Source: Bacteroidota bacterium (GTDB taxonomy: Bacteria > Bacteroidota > Bacteroidia > Chitinophagales > Chitinophagaceae). Taken from it: a DNA stretch of 64,000 nucleotides. Below the pieces are notes generated by a model. It was not told the DNA's origin. It searched no databases and was given only the letters and a program-made list of their open reading frames with translations. This document shows, in pieces, positions 1 to 7,674 of the stretch; within the stretch, counting starts at the first letter, position 1, and every line of letters starts with the position of its first letter. The DNA lies in NCBI GenBank assembly GCA_013288945.1, contig JABDAZ010000005.1, positions 1-64,000 of the forward strand, in the 5' to 3' direction. Both the position numbers and the translations under genes were made by a program.

Positions 1-183
1 ACCAATGAGTGCTGAACCGAATTGCAATTTTGTTTTAAAAACTGCCTGCTCTATTTTCATCTGTGTGTTTTCAGTTCCTATCATTTCAACTTTTTTTTCA
101 AGAATATCAACACGCCTTAACAGCAGTATTAATAGTTCTCTCTGAGAAAGATTGTTTAAGTCTATATCCTGTTCGTGTGCCAT
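1..183 (-). CDS. hypothetical phage protein, coiled coil (C-terminus cut by window edge)
   Basis: The reading frame opens at an ATG at 183 and runs off the window; 61 codons are visible with no stop. The visible N-terminus begins MAHEQDIDLNNLSQRELL and continues with a leucine/charge heptad pattern typical of a short coiled coil. It follows the tail-tube gene on the same strand, in the late tail operon, where tail-assembly chaperones or small tail proteins are usual. I do not recognise the family. Confidence 0.55.
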   Translation of the reverse strand, partial: MAHEQDIDLNNLSQRELLILLLRRVDILEKKVEMIGTENTQMKIEQAVFKTKLQFGSALIG

Positions 184-192
184 TCATAAAAA

Positions 193-621
193 TTATTTTT
201 TCCAAATAATGTGACTACAGATTAATGGCAACTGCACTTCAATTTTTGTATCGCCCTCTTTCATGCTGCGCGCATTTTTAGTGAACTCAACATTTTTAAG
301 CACGTGCGTTTTAATATCAGTGCCAACCATAAATTGAACGATAACTTCGAACACGCCATACTTTGTCAGCTTACCACTCGGCGCCCTGTCCATCAAGCCT
401 TCAACTTCAGAAGCATACATCGTAACTGATGCAGTTGCTTTCTCGCGGCCATAACCACGGCTCACAGGAACAGTACCTTGTCCGTAATTATCTTCTTTCA
501 CCTGGTCTTCATCATAATCAATAGCAGTTACACCGATGATTACAACGCCGCCAATGTTTATGATAACATCGCCCCAGGCATATTCGCGGCCATTGATGAG
601 CGGGACATTATTTTGAGGCAT
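193..621 (-). CDS. phage tail tube protein (putative)
   Basis: This 142-residue protein directly follows the sheath gene on the same strand, the standard sheath-tube order of contractile-tailed phages. Its size and beta-rich composition, with Gly-rich turns and the segments GREYAWGDV and IEVQLPLI, fit myophage tail tubes. Tube subunits polymerise into the inner channel through which DNA passes. No catalytic motif is present or expected. The assignment rests mainly on order, size and general resemblance to tube proteins of Bacteroidota Mu-like phages. Confidence 0.65.
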   Translation of the reverse strand: MPQNNVPLINGREYAWGDVIINIGGVVIIGVTAIDYDEDQVKEDNYGQGTVPVSRGYGREKATASVTMYASEVEGLMDRAPSGKLTKYGVFEVIVQFMVGTDIKTHVLKNVEFTKNARSMKEGDTKIEVQLPLICSHIIWKK

Positions 622-668
622 ATTTTAAAAAAATTAAAGATTTGAATAATTAAATTGCTATGCAGTTT

Positions 669-1850
669 TTATGAACCGCTTGTACTTGTTGCGTAAGAAA
701 TTTTCACATTGAAAATTCTGCTCACGCCCATTGGTACATCTATGATTGCAATTTCAATAGTGCTTGTGCTTAACACATTCTGGTCTGGGTCAACAAATGT
801 CATGTAGCCGCTAAGCTCACCGGCTTGTTGCATAATCAACAATGCAGCATCACCTAAATTTTCAAGATGTACAACATAGTCCGGGTCAAGCTTGCCGGTT
901 TCAGCATCGACGTTAACAGGGCCATTTAATTTTGGAAGCAATGCAGCGCGTACTCCACGGATTGATTTATCCATAGTGCGGTTGGCTTCTATATATGCAT
1001 AATCATTGTCAATGGCAATGGCTGTGTGGGAGTCATTGAAATAAACCTGGCCATCGCTGTCATACTTGCGAAGAAAAATCCATCCTTTACCATCAATAAC
1101 ACCAAGAGTTGTTTCATCAAGTGTTTTAACTAGCGTACCATTTGCAAGCGCTGGGTTGCCAAGTTCAACTGCATCCATAGGAAATTTCTCAACCCATCCA
1201 ATACATTCACTCACTTTGGAATAACTAATAGCGCCGAGCAATGCGCCAAGTGCAGGAACTGAATAACCCGCTTCCAGTGCCAGTGATGCGCCGAGCTGGT
1301 CGCCATCTTGCGCAAGCACGCCACTAACTTTCGGGTCAAACAAAGCCCGGAGGTTCACCAATGCAGATGTTGCAACTCCAACAAGGTTTGATGCATATAA
1401 AACAGAACTGATTGGCTGATTCTCCAGGTCAAGCGCGGTAAGGATACCTTGGATTAACGATAACGAGGCGGCGGCAAAAGCTTTCTTACTGAAAATACCA
1501 ATTTGCCTTATTTTCTTTTCAGCGAAATAATAAACGTCATTTATTTGAACAAATGTTTCTGTAGATACTGCTTCCGGTAAAATTGCAACGTATAAAGTTG
1601 CACCAGGACTGACGCGGTAAAATTCAGAAATGTAATAATGCATGATACGGATAAGTATATCCGTGCCGGTTGTTTTAACGATGCCGAGAGCTTCCGCATC
1701 CAGCAACTGGTTTACAACCTGAATATTATTTTGAGTGGTAAAGCCGGACGGAAGTACATTGCTGTAAAACATCAATGAACTGATTTGGTCAGTTCCGGGA
1801 GCACGTCTTTTTAATCCGCCTTGTCCTTTTTGAAAATTTATCTGACCCAT
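669..1850 (-). CDS. phage tail sheath protein (DUF2586-like)
   Basis: This 393-residue protein resembles the DUF2586 tail-sheath proteins of Bacteroidota Mu-like phages: an N-terminal extension rich in Gly and Lys, a mixed alpha/beta middle (YVAILPEAVST) and a C-terminal domain with VDPDQNVLSTSTIEIAI. Sheath subunits form the contractile outer tail cylinder. It lies 47 bp upstream of the tube gene and starts one base before the neighbouring lipoprotein gene ends (stop at 1852), so the late tail genes are probably co-transcribed. It is somewhat short for a sheath, usually 380-500 residues. Confidence 0.75.
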   Translation of the reverse strand: MGQINFQKGQGGLKRRAPGTDQISSLMFYSNVLPSGFTTQNNIQVVNQLLDAEALGIVKTTGTDILIRIMHYYISEFYRVSPGATLYVAILPEAVSTETFVQINDVYYFAEKKIRQIGIFSKKAFAAASLSLIQGILTALDLENQPISSVLYASNLVGVATSALVNLRALFDPKVSGVLAQDGDQLGASLALEAGYSVPALGALLGAISYSKVSECIGWVEKFPMDAVELGNPALANGTLVKTLDETTLGVIDGKGWIFLRKYDSDGQVYFNDSHTAIAIDNDYAYIEANRTMDKSIRGVRAALLPKLNGPVNVDAETGKLDPDYVVHLENLGDAALLIMQQAGELSGYMTFVDPDQNVLSTSTIEIAIIDVPMGVSRIFNVKISYATSTSGS

Positions 1851-1851
1851 A

Positions 1852-2376
1852 TTAAAACTTATAAAAGGTTTTTAAAATCATGAAAATTGCAGCAAGCACA
1901 AGAAGTATTAATGCTATGCGCCCTGCCCATATTTCAAAATTTTCAAATGATGTAATGCAATCAACAGTTGTTGTTACTGTTTTTGAAATAGTAGAATCGT
2001 GCTCTTCGTGTATGGTGCTGTCCGTTTTTTCAAACCGCTCTTTATATTGCATGTAAACCGAAAAACTATCTACATAACAACTCACTTTAAGTGTATCACC
2101 ATTTACTTTTACTGATGCCGGTCGTACATTTTTACCAGGCGTTACAGCAAGCACATCTTTTATTTGCATTTGCCTGAGACTATCGCACTCAAAAAGCATA
2201 TCAATAAGCGAAGCATCCTGATTGATTTTTATGATAGTATCTTTTGGCGAATTATTTATGATACGAGTTACCACTGTTGTTACTGTGTCATGCAGTTGAA
2301 TATTACTTGACGGCGCAAGTTTTTTTGTGCATGATGCGAACAGGAACAACAGTGGTATGATAATTATATATTTCAA
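1852..2376 (-). CDS. lipoprotein with C-terminal membrane anchor, candidate u-spanin
   Basis: The 174-residue product has a type II signal peptide (MKYIIIIPLLFLFASC, lipid Cys at residue 16), a hydrophilic segment of about 135 residues, and one C-terminal transmembrane helix at about 152-170 followed by KTFYKF. A lipoprotein that also carries a C-terminal inner-membrane anchor is the topology of unimolecular spanins such as T1 gp11, which fuse inner and outer membranes at the last step of Gram-negative lysis. The residues after the Cys are TKK, without the acidic surface-export signal of Bacteroidota lipoproteins, which suits the periplasmic leaflet. Holin and endolysin are not visible. It could instead be a membrane-spanning exclusion lipoprotein. 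Confidence 0.6.
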   Translation of the reverse strand: MKYIIIIPLLFLFASCTKKLAPSSNIQLHDTVTTVVTRIINNSPKDTIIKINQDASLIDMLFECDSLRQMQIKDVLAVTPGKNVRPASVKVNGDTLKVSCYVDSFSVYMQYKERFEKTDSTIHEEHDSTISKTVTTTVDCITSFENFEIWAGRIALILLVLAAIFMILKTFYKF

Positions 2377-2381
2377 TTTGC

Positions 2382-2777
2382 TTAAGAGTGTGTTGACATT
2401 TCGTTTAATACTTCAGCAACAATTGCAGGTTCAAAATTTGCTTTCAGTAATCCTGCTTTCAAGGCTTCCGGATTAGTGATTTTAAATGCCTGCATTTCTG
2501 CGATGGCAGATTTCACGGCTGCAATTTTATCTGCGTGAGTTGGCTCAACTGGCTTTTCAGCCTCACCTTCTTTTTTGGGAGCTTCGAATTTGAAAACTTC
2601 TGCGTCAGCAAATTTTGTTTTCACATGTTTGAGATGATGATCATTGGCAAGGCTCTGGCTTGATTGGTCAGGCAAAAAGAAATTGCCATCTACAGTAGCC
2701 GTTACGAATTCAGCATCGTAAGCTTTTAATAATGCATCAGCCTGTTTTTGTAATTCGTCTTTTGTAAAGCGTTTCAT
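2382..2777 (-). CDS. hypothetical phage structural-region protein
   Basis: The 131-residue product is unrecognised. The N-terminal 55 residues are mixed; residues 65-80 are a Glu/Lys/Pro-rich linker (KKEGEAEKPVEPTH); the C-terminal 50 residues look helical, with a pattern (NPEALKAGLLKANFEPAIVAEVL) like a small helical DNA- or protein-binding domain. It sits between the major capsid gene and the lipoprotein gene in the late operon, where head-completion or decoration proteins often lie. No function is assigned. Confidence 0.6.
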   Translation of the reverse strand: MKRFTKDELQKQADALLKAYDAEFVTATVDGNFFLPDQSSQSLANDHHLKHVKTKFADAEVFKFEAPKKEGEAEKPVEPTHADKIAAVKSAIAEMQAFKITNPEALKAGLLKANFEPAIVAEVLNEMSTHS

Positions 2778-2809
2778 ATAAATTATTTGATGATAAAAGT
2801 TTTAAAAGA

Positions 2810-2852
2810 AGCCATGCTACTGGGGCATTTCTTTACCTTTTTTCGCATGGCT
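2810..2852. other. inverted repeat in capsid-downstream spacer
   Basis: Eight-base arms AGCCATGC and GCATGGCT are separated by 27 bases in the 97-bp gap after the capsid gene. On the minus strand the 5' arm reads AGCCATGCG, the same nine bases that open the hairpin at 22,379-22,400. There is no clear T-run, so it is a weak terminator candidate. Confidence 0.3.
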
Positions 2853-2874
2853 CTTATTGCTATACCAAAGAAGT

Positions 2875-3957
2875 TTATGCGGTTGTGTCGGAAACAATAG
2901 CACCAAAACCCATTGCTTTTTTCTGCAAGCACAACTGATATATTCTAAAACCCACAGTTGATTGCCTGGTTGTTGGGTTTATTACGGCATCGCTATAGTA
3001 CATTTTTGCACTTCCTACCGCTTGCACCGCACGTTGGCTATAAAAAAACAGAGATGATCTTTGGTCGGTTGCTGGAACTGAAGCTGCGCCGAATGCTTTC
3101 TTTGTATAAACTCCACCGGCTACAGTATATACTGGAGGCCTGTAATTTTCAGCTATCGTGAAGCCATACATCTGTGTCATCAATGTTCCTGAATCTTTGT
3201 TCATCCATTGCTGTCTGAACTTTTCATCAAGCGTTAATAAATCATTGAGGTGATAAAAATCAAGCAATACAATTCTGCCTGTAGATGGAACATCAAGTTC
3301 ATCAAGCTTTTCCTTTGCCCTGATTAAATCATTTGGAGTAAATATTTTTCTTGCATTTACACGGTTATCGCTTGCACCGGTTGTTAAAACAATTGGCGTG
3401 TTAGGGGTTGAACCATCTGTTTTTCCTGAGGCCGGCGCTAAGCTCCATGCACTTTTTATAGCCGTTGCATCTTCTAATGCAAGTCTGTGTTGCTGTAATA
3501 CACTGCCCGGTTTATCGTATGGCAAATTGTATAACTCATCATCAGTAATAGTTGTATTGACAGTATCAAATTTGTCAAGCGATAAAGTGATATCCGAATC
3601 CGTCCGGCCGCTGGTAGCAATTGGATATGCTGTGTTGTTTATCAGAACTGAAGGGTCAACGCCGATATCAACTAAATGCACAGCGTTTGAGTTTACCAAG
3701 TCATCTCTACGAGGAATAAGCGAAAGCCAGCTCTTGTCAAAACGAAATTTATTGATCAATTCACCAGTCCATAATTCAGGATAAAGACCTGCAAAAAAAC
3801 TTGCTTTAGGTGCCGATGTTAATCCAAGTAATATAGCCGTTCCACCAGCTGTCAGTAAGGAAGGCATCGGTCGCAATCCTGTAGACATTAATAAAAATGC
3901 AGTGGCAAGCGTAAACAACAGTGCTGCAATAATTCTGTTAAAAGATTTCATGTTCAT
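2875..3957 (-). CDS. phage major capsid protein with hydrophobic N-terminal extension
   Basis: This 360-residue protein follows the protease-scaffold gene, the usual place for the major head subunit of Mu-like phages. Its body (RFDKSWLSLIPRRDD, ITLSLDKFDTVNTTITDDEL, IVLLDFYHLNDLL) looks like an HK97-fold capsid protein. The first ~55 residues are odd: two hydrophobic stretches, about 8-24 and 34-48, precede the capsid body with no intervening stop. They could be a delta-domain-like arm removed by the upstream ClpP-type protease, or could target the nascent capsid to the membrane. Translation may begin at Met1 or Met3; the difference is two residues. Confidence 0.75.
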   Translation of the reverse strand: MNMKSFNRIIAALLFTLATAFLLMSTGLRPMPSLLTAGGTAILLGLTSAPKASFFAGLYPELWTGELINKFRFDKSWLSLIPRRDDLVNSNAVHLVDIGVDPSVLINNTAYPIATSGRTDSDITLSLDKFDTVNTTITDDELYNLPYDKPGSVLQQHRLALEDATAIKSAWSLAPASGKTDGSTPNTPIVLTTGASDNRVNARKIFTPNDLIRAKEKLDELDVPSTGRIVLLDFYHLNDLLTLDEKFRQQWMNKDSGTLMTQMYGFTIAENYRPPVYTVAGGVYTKKAFGAASVPATDQRSSLFFYSQRAVQAVGSAKMYYSDAVINPTTRQSTVGFRIYQLCLQKKAMGFGAIVSDTTA

Positions 3958-4028
3958 GATTATGTTTGATTAATCGGTTGCTAATATTCTTTGGTACAGC
4001 AACAAGATTTTTTCAAAAAATCATTTAC

Positions 4029-4517
4029 CTATTTTCTAAAACCCATTTCACTCATATTGCGGGAATACTTGGCTTGATACATTGCTTCGAAACCGGCTGG
4101 GTCTTCCGTCTTTTTCTTTGCAACCGCGTCAATACCTTCAGCATATAATGCATCCCATGCATCGCTTAATGCTTTTTTTCCTGTTGGTTTTGCTTGTTCC
4201 TGTTCGCTACCAATTACATTTTGTGTTGTTTGATTTATCACTTGCAAAGGTTTTAATGCAGGAACAATTTTTCCTGTAGCCAACAAAAGACCATCAACAT
4301 TATTTGCATACGCTTTTGTCCAGGCATCTTTATCAGCAGCAACCAATTTTTTATCAGTTATAGCCTGATCAATTATTGCTTCAATACGTTTCGTTGCAAT
4401 TGAAGCTGCATTATCTTCAGCAGTTTTCTTTGCAGCATTTAACTCTGCAATTTTTGCGTTTATCTGCGCTTCGGTTGCGTCTTTAGGCAAGCCAAGCGCC
4501 AATGCGGTTGATTCCAT
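4029..4517 (-). CDS. possible nested scaffold protein from internal start
   Basis: An in-frame ATG at 4,517 (residue 221 of the protease-scaffold protein) follows a very AT-rich, Asn-coding stretch and opens exactly where the scaffold-like half begins (MESTALALGLPKDATEA). Translation from it would yield a free 162-residue scaffold, as with Mu Z or lambda Nu3. Bacteroidota starts often lack a Shine-Dalgarno and favour A/T-rich upstream sequence, which this has. This is inference from layout only. Confidence 0.4.
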   Translation of the reverse strand: MESTALALGLPKDATEAQINAKIAELNAAKKTAEDNAASIATKRIEAIIDQAITDKKLVAADKDAWTKAYANNVDGLLLATGKIVPALKPLQVINQTTQNVIGSEQEQAKPTGKKALSDAWDALYAEGIDAVAKKKTEDPAGFEAMYQAKYSRNMSEMGFRK

Positions 4518-5177
4518 ATTTTTTGAATTATTATTTACAATTGAATTATCAAACTTTGCCGCGAATGCAGTCCACATTGCTTTTGCATCTGTAGTATTTG
4601 CAGGCATATCAACCGGTTCACCATCATAAATGCCATCAATTAATTTATCGGCGAGCGCCTCACTTGGAGTTATCCATTTATCAATTCCTTTTTGCAGGTA
4701 ACGTTTTTGTGCATCATCAGGAGTTAAGCCCGTTTTTTTTGCAAGGATTGATGCCATACTTTTATTGAGGCCATCAAGTAAATCTGCATTTTGTCTTAAT
4801 GCATCTGCATCGCCACCACTACCGCCATCACTTGCCGGATGGGTCATAAGCCGCGAATATTTACTCATGTAAACTTTTTTACCTGCAAGCGCAAGTATAG
4901 CACCCATGCTTGCGGCAATACCGTCAACATAAGTATTGATGTCCTTGCCAAGTTTGATGAGGTTTACAATCGCATTGTAAATAGCAACGCCTTCAAATAC
5001 ATTTCCACCACCTGAATTGATGCGGACATTAATTGTATTATTTGTTGCTGCCAACTGGATAAGCTCCTGGACAAAATCAGCAGCCGTTATATCCCACATG
5101 CCTATGTAACCATAGAGCAGAATTTCTGCGGTTGAATTATTTAAGAGGTTTACTATCCAAAATTTTTTCTTCATCAA
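4029..5177 (-). CDS. ClpP/S49-type prohead protease fused to scaffold
   Basis: The 382-residue product has an N-terminal ClpP-fold serine protease of about 200 residues: RINSGGGNVFEG supplies the oxyanion Gly segment, GIAASMGAILA holds the nucleophilic Ser, and RLMTHPAS holds the catalytic His. After a linker comes a helical, Ala/Glu/Lys-rich C-terminal half (LGLPKDATEAQINAKIAEL and onward) typical of head scaffolds. In Mu the protease gpI and scaffold gpZ are read from overlapping in-frame starts. It is the first gene of the leftward late operon, behind the 5,225-5,254 promoter. The protease is expected to remove scaffold and possibly trim the capsid N-terminus. Confidence 0.85.
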   Translation of the reverse strand: MMKKKFWIVNLLNNSTAEILLYGYIGMWDITAADFVQELIQLAATNNTINVRINSGGGNVFEGVAIYNAIVNLIKLGKDINTYVDGIAASMGAILALAGKKVYMSKYSRLMTHPASDGGSGGDADALRQNADLLDGLNKSMASILAKKTGLTPDDAQKRYLQKGIDKWITPSEALADKLIDGIYDGEPVDMPANTTDAKAMWTAFAAKFDNSIVNNNSKNMESTALALGLPKDATEAQINAKIAELNAAKKTAEDNAASIATKRIEAIIDQAITDKKLVAADKDAWTKAYANNVDGLLLATGKIVPALKPLQVINQTTQNVIGSEQEQAKPTGKKALSDAWDALYAEGIDAVAKKKTEDPAGFEAMYQAKYSRNMSEMGFRK

Positions 5178-5224
5178 TTGTGTTTGTTACATTTTCTATT
5201 GTTTGTTTTTGAACGATTGCAACA

Positions 5225-5254
5225 CAAACATAGAAGCGATTTTTACCGTCAAAA
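5225..5254 (-). promoter_or_regulatory. late leftward promoter (Bacteroidota type)
   Basis: The minus strand carries TATGTTTG at 5,232-5,225, an exact match to the TAnnTTTG -7 element of Bacteroidota, with a TTTTG block about 20 bases upstream (5,254-5,250) in the place of the -33 element. It lies some 45 bp ahead of the protease-scaffold start codon at 5,177, so it should drive protease, capsid and tail genes. Confidence 0.6.
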
Positions 5255-5284
5255 AATCATGAAAACGCCATGGTCGAAAAAAAG

Positions 5285-5316
5285 AACGTGTTGTGCTTTT
5301 AAAAGCACAACACGTT
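5285..5316. promoter_or_regulatory. perfect 32-bp palindrome in the divergent late control region
   Basis: The 16-base arm AACGTGTTGTGCTTTT is followed at once by its exact reverse complement. The palindrome sits between the two divergent structural operons, about 60 bp upstream of the rightward and 80 bp upstream of the leftward predicted transcription starts. That position suits an activator or repressor dyad controlling both late operons, like the Mor/C sites of Mu. With no gene ending into it, a terminator role is less likely. Confidence 0.65.
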
Positions 5317-5348
5317 TTTGGAAAGCCGCAAAAACCTGTTGATACAAG

Positions 5349-5356
5349 TAAGTTTG
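5349..5356 (+). promoter_or_regulatory. late rightward -7 promoter element
   Basis: TAAGTTTG matches the Bacteroidota TAnnTTTG -7 element exactly and lies 24 bp ahead of the terminase small-subunit ATG at 5,380, giving a short leader. No convincing -33 element is seen at the usual spacing, which would fit dependence on an activator bound at the palindrome. Confidence 0.5.
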
Positions 5357-5379
5357 TGCTATAACAATACTTTTTTTAC

Positions 5380-5826
5380 ATGAGCAGAAAAGTTGATTCT
5401 TCAAAACATGATTTGGCTTTTTTATTATTCATGGCTGGTGAATTGCAAAAAGATATTTGCGAACGGGTTGCCACAACTTCAAAAACTTTACAGCGCTGGA
5501 TTGATGATGGAGGCTGGAAAGAAAAACGTAGTGCAAAAAATATTACACGCACAGAACTTGTTAATAAAGCACTGCAAACAATCAATAATCTTTTAGAAGA
5601 TTCTATTGAAAACAAAACTGACATAAGCGATCAGCTCTCCAAGATGGGCGCATTCATTGAAAGGCTTGATAAGAAAAATTCTGTTGTTGATGACATGGAA
5701 ACTTTTATTGGTTTCAGTAAGCAATTAAAAACGTGGAGTGAAGATGATAAAAGCATAACGCACGATTTAATTAAGACAATCAATAAACTTCAGGACAAGT
5801 ATATCACAGAACGCATTTCACAATAA
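5380..5826 (+). CDS. terminase small subunit (Mu gp27-like)
   Basis: The 148-residue protein has an N-terminal helix-turn-helix (HDLAFLLFMAGELQKDICERVATTSKTLQRWID) typical of phage small terminases that recognise the packaging site, followed by a helical oligomerisation region. It is the first gene of the rightward head operon and lies 3 bp ahead of the large subunit. Small subunits form rings that bind packaging DNA and regulate the large-subunit ATPase. A 249-bp antisense frame over its 5' half is a shadow. Confidence 0.8.
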   Translation: MSRKVDSSKHDLAFLLFMAGELQKDICERVATTSKTLQRWIDDGGWKEKRSAKNITRTELVNKALQTINNLLEDSIENKTDISDQLSKMGAFIERLDKKNSVVDDMETFIGFSKQLKTWSEDDKSITHDLIKTINKLQDKYITERISQ

Positions 5827-5829
5827 ATC

Positions 5830-7395
5830 ATGATTGATAAAAGCAGCAAGCAATTCAAAGAAATGTATGAACAGTGGCAACAACATTGCCGCTACATACA
5901 GGAAACAACTTCCGGCATTTTTGGTACTGAAGAGGACAAAAAAAAACGCATTAAAAGGAGCAAGAAAGATTATGCATTTTTTGTAAATGAATATTTTCCG
6001 CACTACGTTTTCGATGCAAAAAGAAATGCAAATATCCCTTGCGCTGACTTTCATATTGACTGGGCAAATGATGTTAAGAAAGATGATAATTTTTATGGTA
6101 TTGCCGAGTGGCCGCGTGAACATGCAAAGAGTACACACAATACAATCTTTCTTCCATTGTGGCTCAAAATTGACAACAAGCTTGATGGAATGATGCTCGG
6201 CGGAAAAAGTTCTGATGATGCATGCCGGTTACTTGGCGATGTACAAGCAGAGCTTTGTTATAACCAGCGTTTCATAAATGATTTTGGCGAGCAGTATAAT
6301 GAAGGCCATTGGGAAGATGGCGATTTCATGTGCAAGGACGGAACTTTCTTTGTTGCGCTCGGTCGCGGCCAGTCACCGCGCGGGATGCGCAAAGGAGCTA
6401 AACGGCCCAACTATGGTGTGCTGGATGATATAGATGATGATGAAATTGTAAACAACCAGGACAGGGTTTCTAAGGTTATTGAATGGATACTCGGCGGATT
6501 TATCGGCGCATTAAATATAAAGAGCAGCAGGTTTGTAATGTGCGGCAACCGCATCCATCCAAAATCAATTCTTGCACACATGGTTGGTGATGTTGAAGAG
6601 GAAGATCCAAAACGTGAAGGCTACAACCATTCAAAAATATTTGCAACAACAAACGGCGAGCTCGACGGAGAACCTACATGGTACCAGAATTTTAAAAAGG
6701 AAGATTTACAAAGACGTTTCAAACGCGTTGGTTCCTTCATGGCACTACGTGAATATTTTCATAAATACATATTAAAAGGCAAGCGGTTTAAACAGGAATG
6801 GTTCCATTGGGATAAGGTTCCTGCACTTGATAAAATGGATGCGCTCGTTTGTTATTTTGACCCATCATACAAACCAAAAACAACAAGCGATTATAAAGCA
6901 ATTGTCTTCTGGGGAAAACTAAAAAATAAATTTTACCGCATTGATTGTTTTGTAAAACAAACCTCAATAACCCAGGCTGTAAAATGGATGTATGATTTAT
7001 ACAGTTCATTACCTGCTGGTGTTATTGTTGATTTTTATATGGAAGATGTTTTTTTACAGGATCAATTTTTTGAAGATTTTGAAATTGAAGGAATCGACCG
7101 CGGCTATATACTTCCCATACGTGGTGACAAGCGTGATAAGCCCGATAAATTCGCACGCATTGAAAGTATGACTGCATTTTATGAACGCGGTAATATGATT
7201 TGGAATGAAGAGAAAAGAAAATTGCCGGACATGCAAACAAGTTACCTCCAGTATATGGGTTTCGAAAAAGGCAGTTCAATTCACGATGACGCACCAGATG
7301 CGGACGAAGGTGCAATTTATATATTGAACAGGAAAGTTAATAAGAACGCTGATGGCTGGGAACTTGGCGAAAGGGAAAACGGCTATGTATGGTAA
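5830..7395 (+). CDS. terminase large subunit (Mu gp28-like)
   Basis: The 521-residue protein is a packaging motor. IAEWPREHAKST is the Walker A-like P-loop of Mu-type terminases, GVLDDIDDDE is the Walker B segment with its acidic pair, and the C-terminal half has the RNase H-like nuclease acidic positions, beginning with VCYFDPSYK and continuing with the DFYMEDVF segment. It would hydrolyse ATP to pump phage DNA through the portal and cut at headful length. It lies between the small terminase and a small unknown gene. Length is normal for the family. Confidence 0.9.
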   Translation: MIDKSSKQFKEMYEQWQQHCRYIQETTSGIFGTEEDKKKRIKRSKKDYAFFVNEYFPHYVFDAKRNANIPCADFHIDWANDVKKDDNFYGIAEWPREHAKSTHNTIFLPLWLKIDNKLDGMMLGGKSSDDACRLLGDVQAELCYNQRFINDFGEQYNEGHWEDGDFMCKDGTFFVALGRGQSPRGMRKGAKRPNYGVLDDIDDDEIVNNQDRVSKVIEWILGGFIGALNIKSSRFVMCGNRIHPKSILAHMVGDVEEEDPKREGYNHSKIFATTNGELDGEPTWYQNFKKEDLQRRFKRVGSFMALREYFHKYILKGKRFKQEWFHWDKVPALDKMDALVCYFDPSYKPKTTSDYKAIVFWGKLKNKFYRIDCFVKQTSITQAVKWMYDLYSSLPAGVIVDFYMEDVFLQDQFFEDFEIEGIDRGYILPIRGDKRDKPDKFARIESMTAFYERGNMIWNEEKRKLPDMQTSYLQYMGFEKGSSIHDDAPDADEGAIYILNRKVNKNADGWELGERENGYVW

Positions 7396-7411
7396 AACAT
7401 AAAAAAACATT

Positions 7412-7666
7412 ATGAAAAAACTGATTATCAAAATTGTTACTGCTTATCACAAGTTCACATTGAAGCAAGATTTAAAAATAGCTATTGACGCTGCAAAAGA
7501 ATTAAGATATAAAAATCATAAGAAGCACTTGGTGTTATATCTCAATGGCGGGTTTAGAATTTTTGAAAAACAACAATTAAAAGAGCTTATTAGAAAAGGG
7601 GGCTATTTTAAAAAAGGGGTTTCGTTTAAGCACATCGAACAAAATGCATATTACATAACTGATTAA
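7412..7666 (+). CDS. small hypothetical protein in head operon
   Basis: The 84-residue Lys-rich basic protein (KKLIIKIVTAYHKFTLKQ) lies 16 bp after the large terminase and 8 bp before the gp36-like gene, in the same direction. It has a mixed alpha/beta pattern with a conserved-looking LVLYLNGGFRIF strand pair. No transmembrane helix or known motif is seen, and no function is proposed. Confidence 0.6.
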   Translation: MKKLIIKIVTAYHKFTLKQDLKIAIDAAKELRYKNHKKHLVLYLNGGFRIFEKQQLKELIRKGGYFKKGVSFKHIEQNAYYITD

Positions 7667-7674
7667 TTTTTTTT

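Noticed and set aside
5376-5624. 82-codon frame antisense to the terminase small subunit
   Set aside because: It is a shadow of a conserved gene and has no start context or domain.
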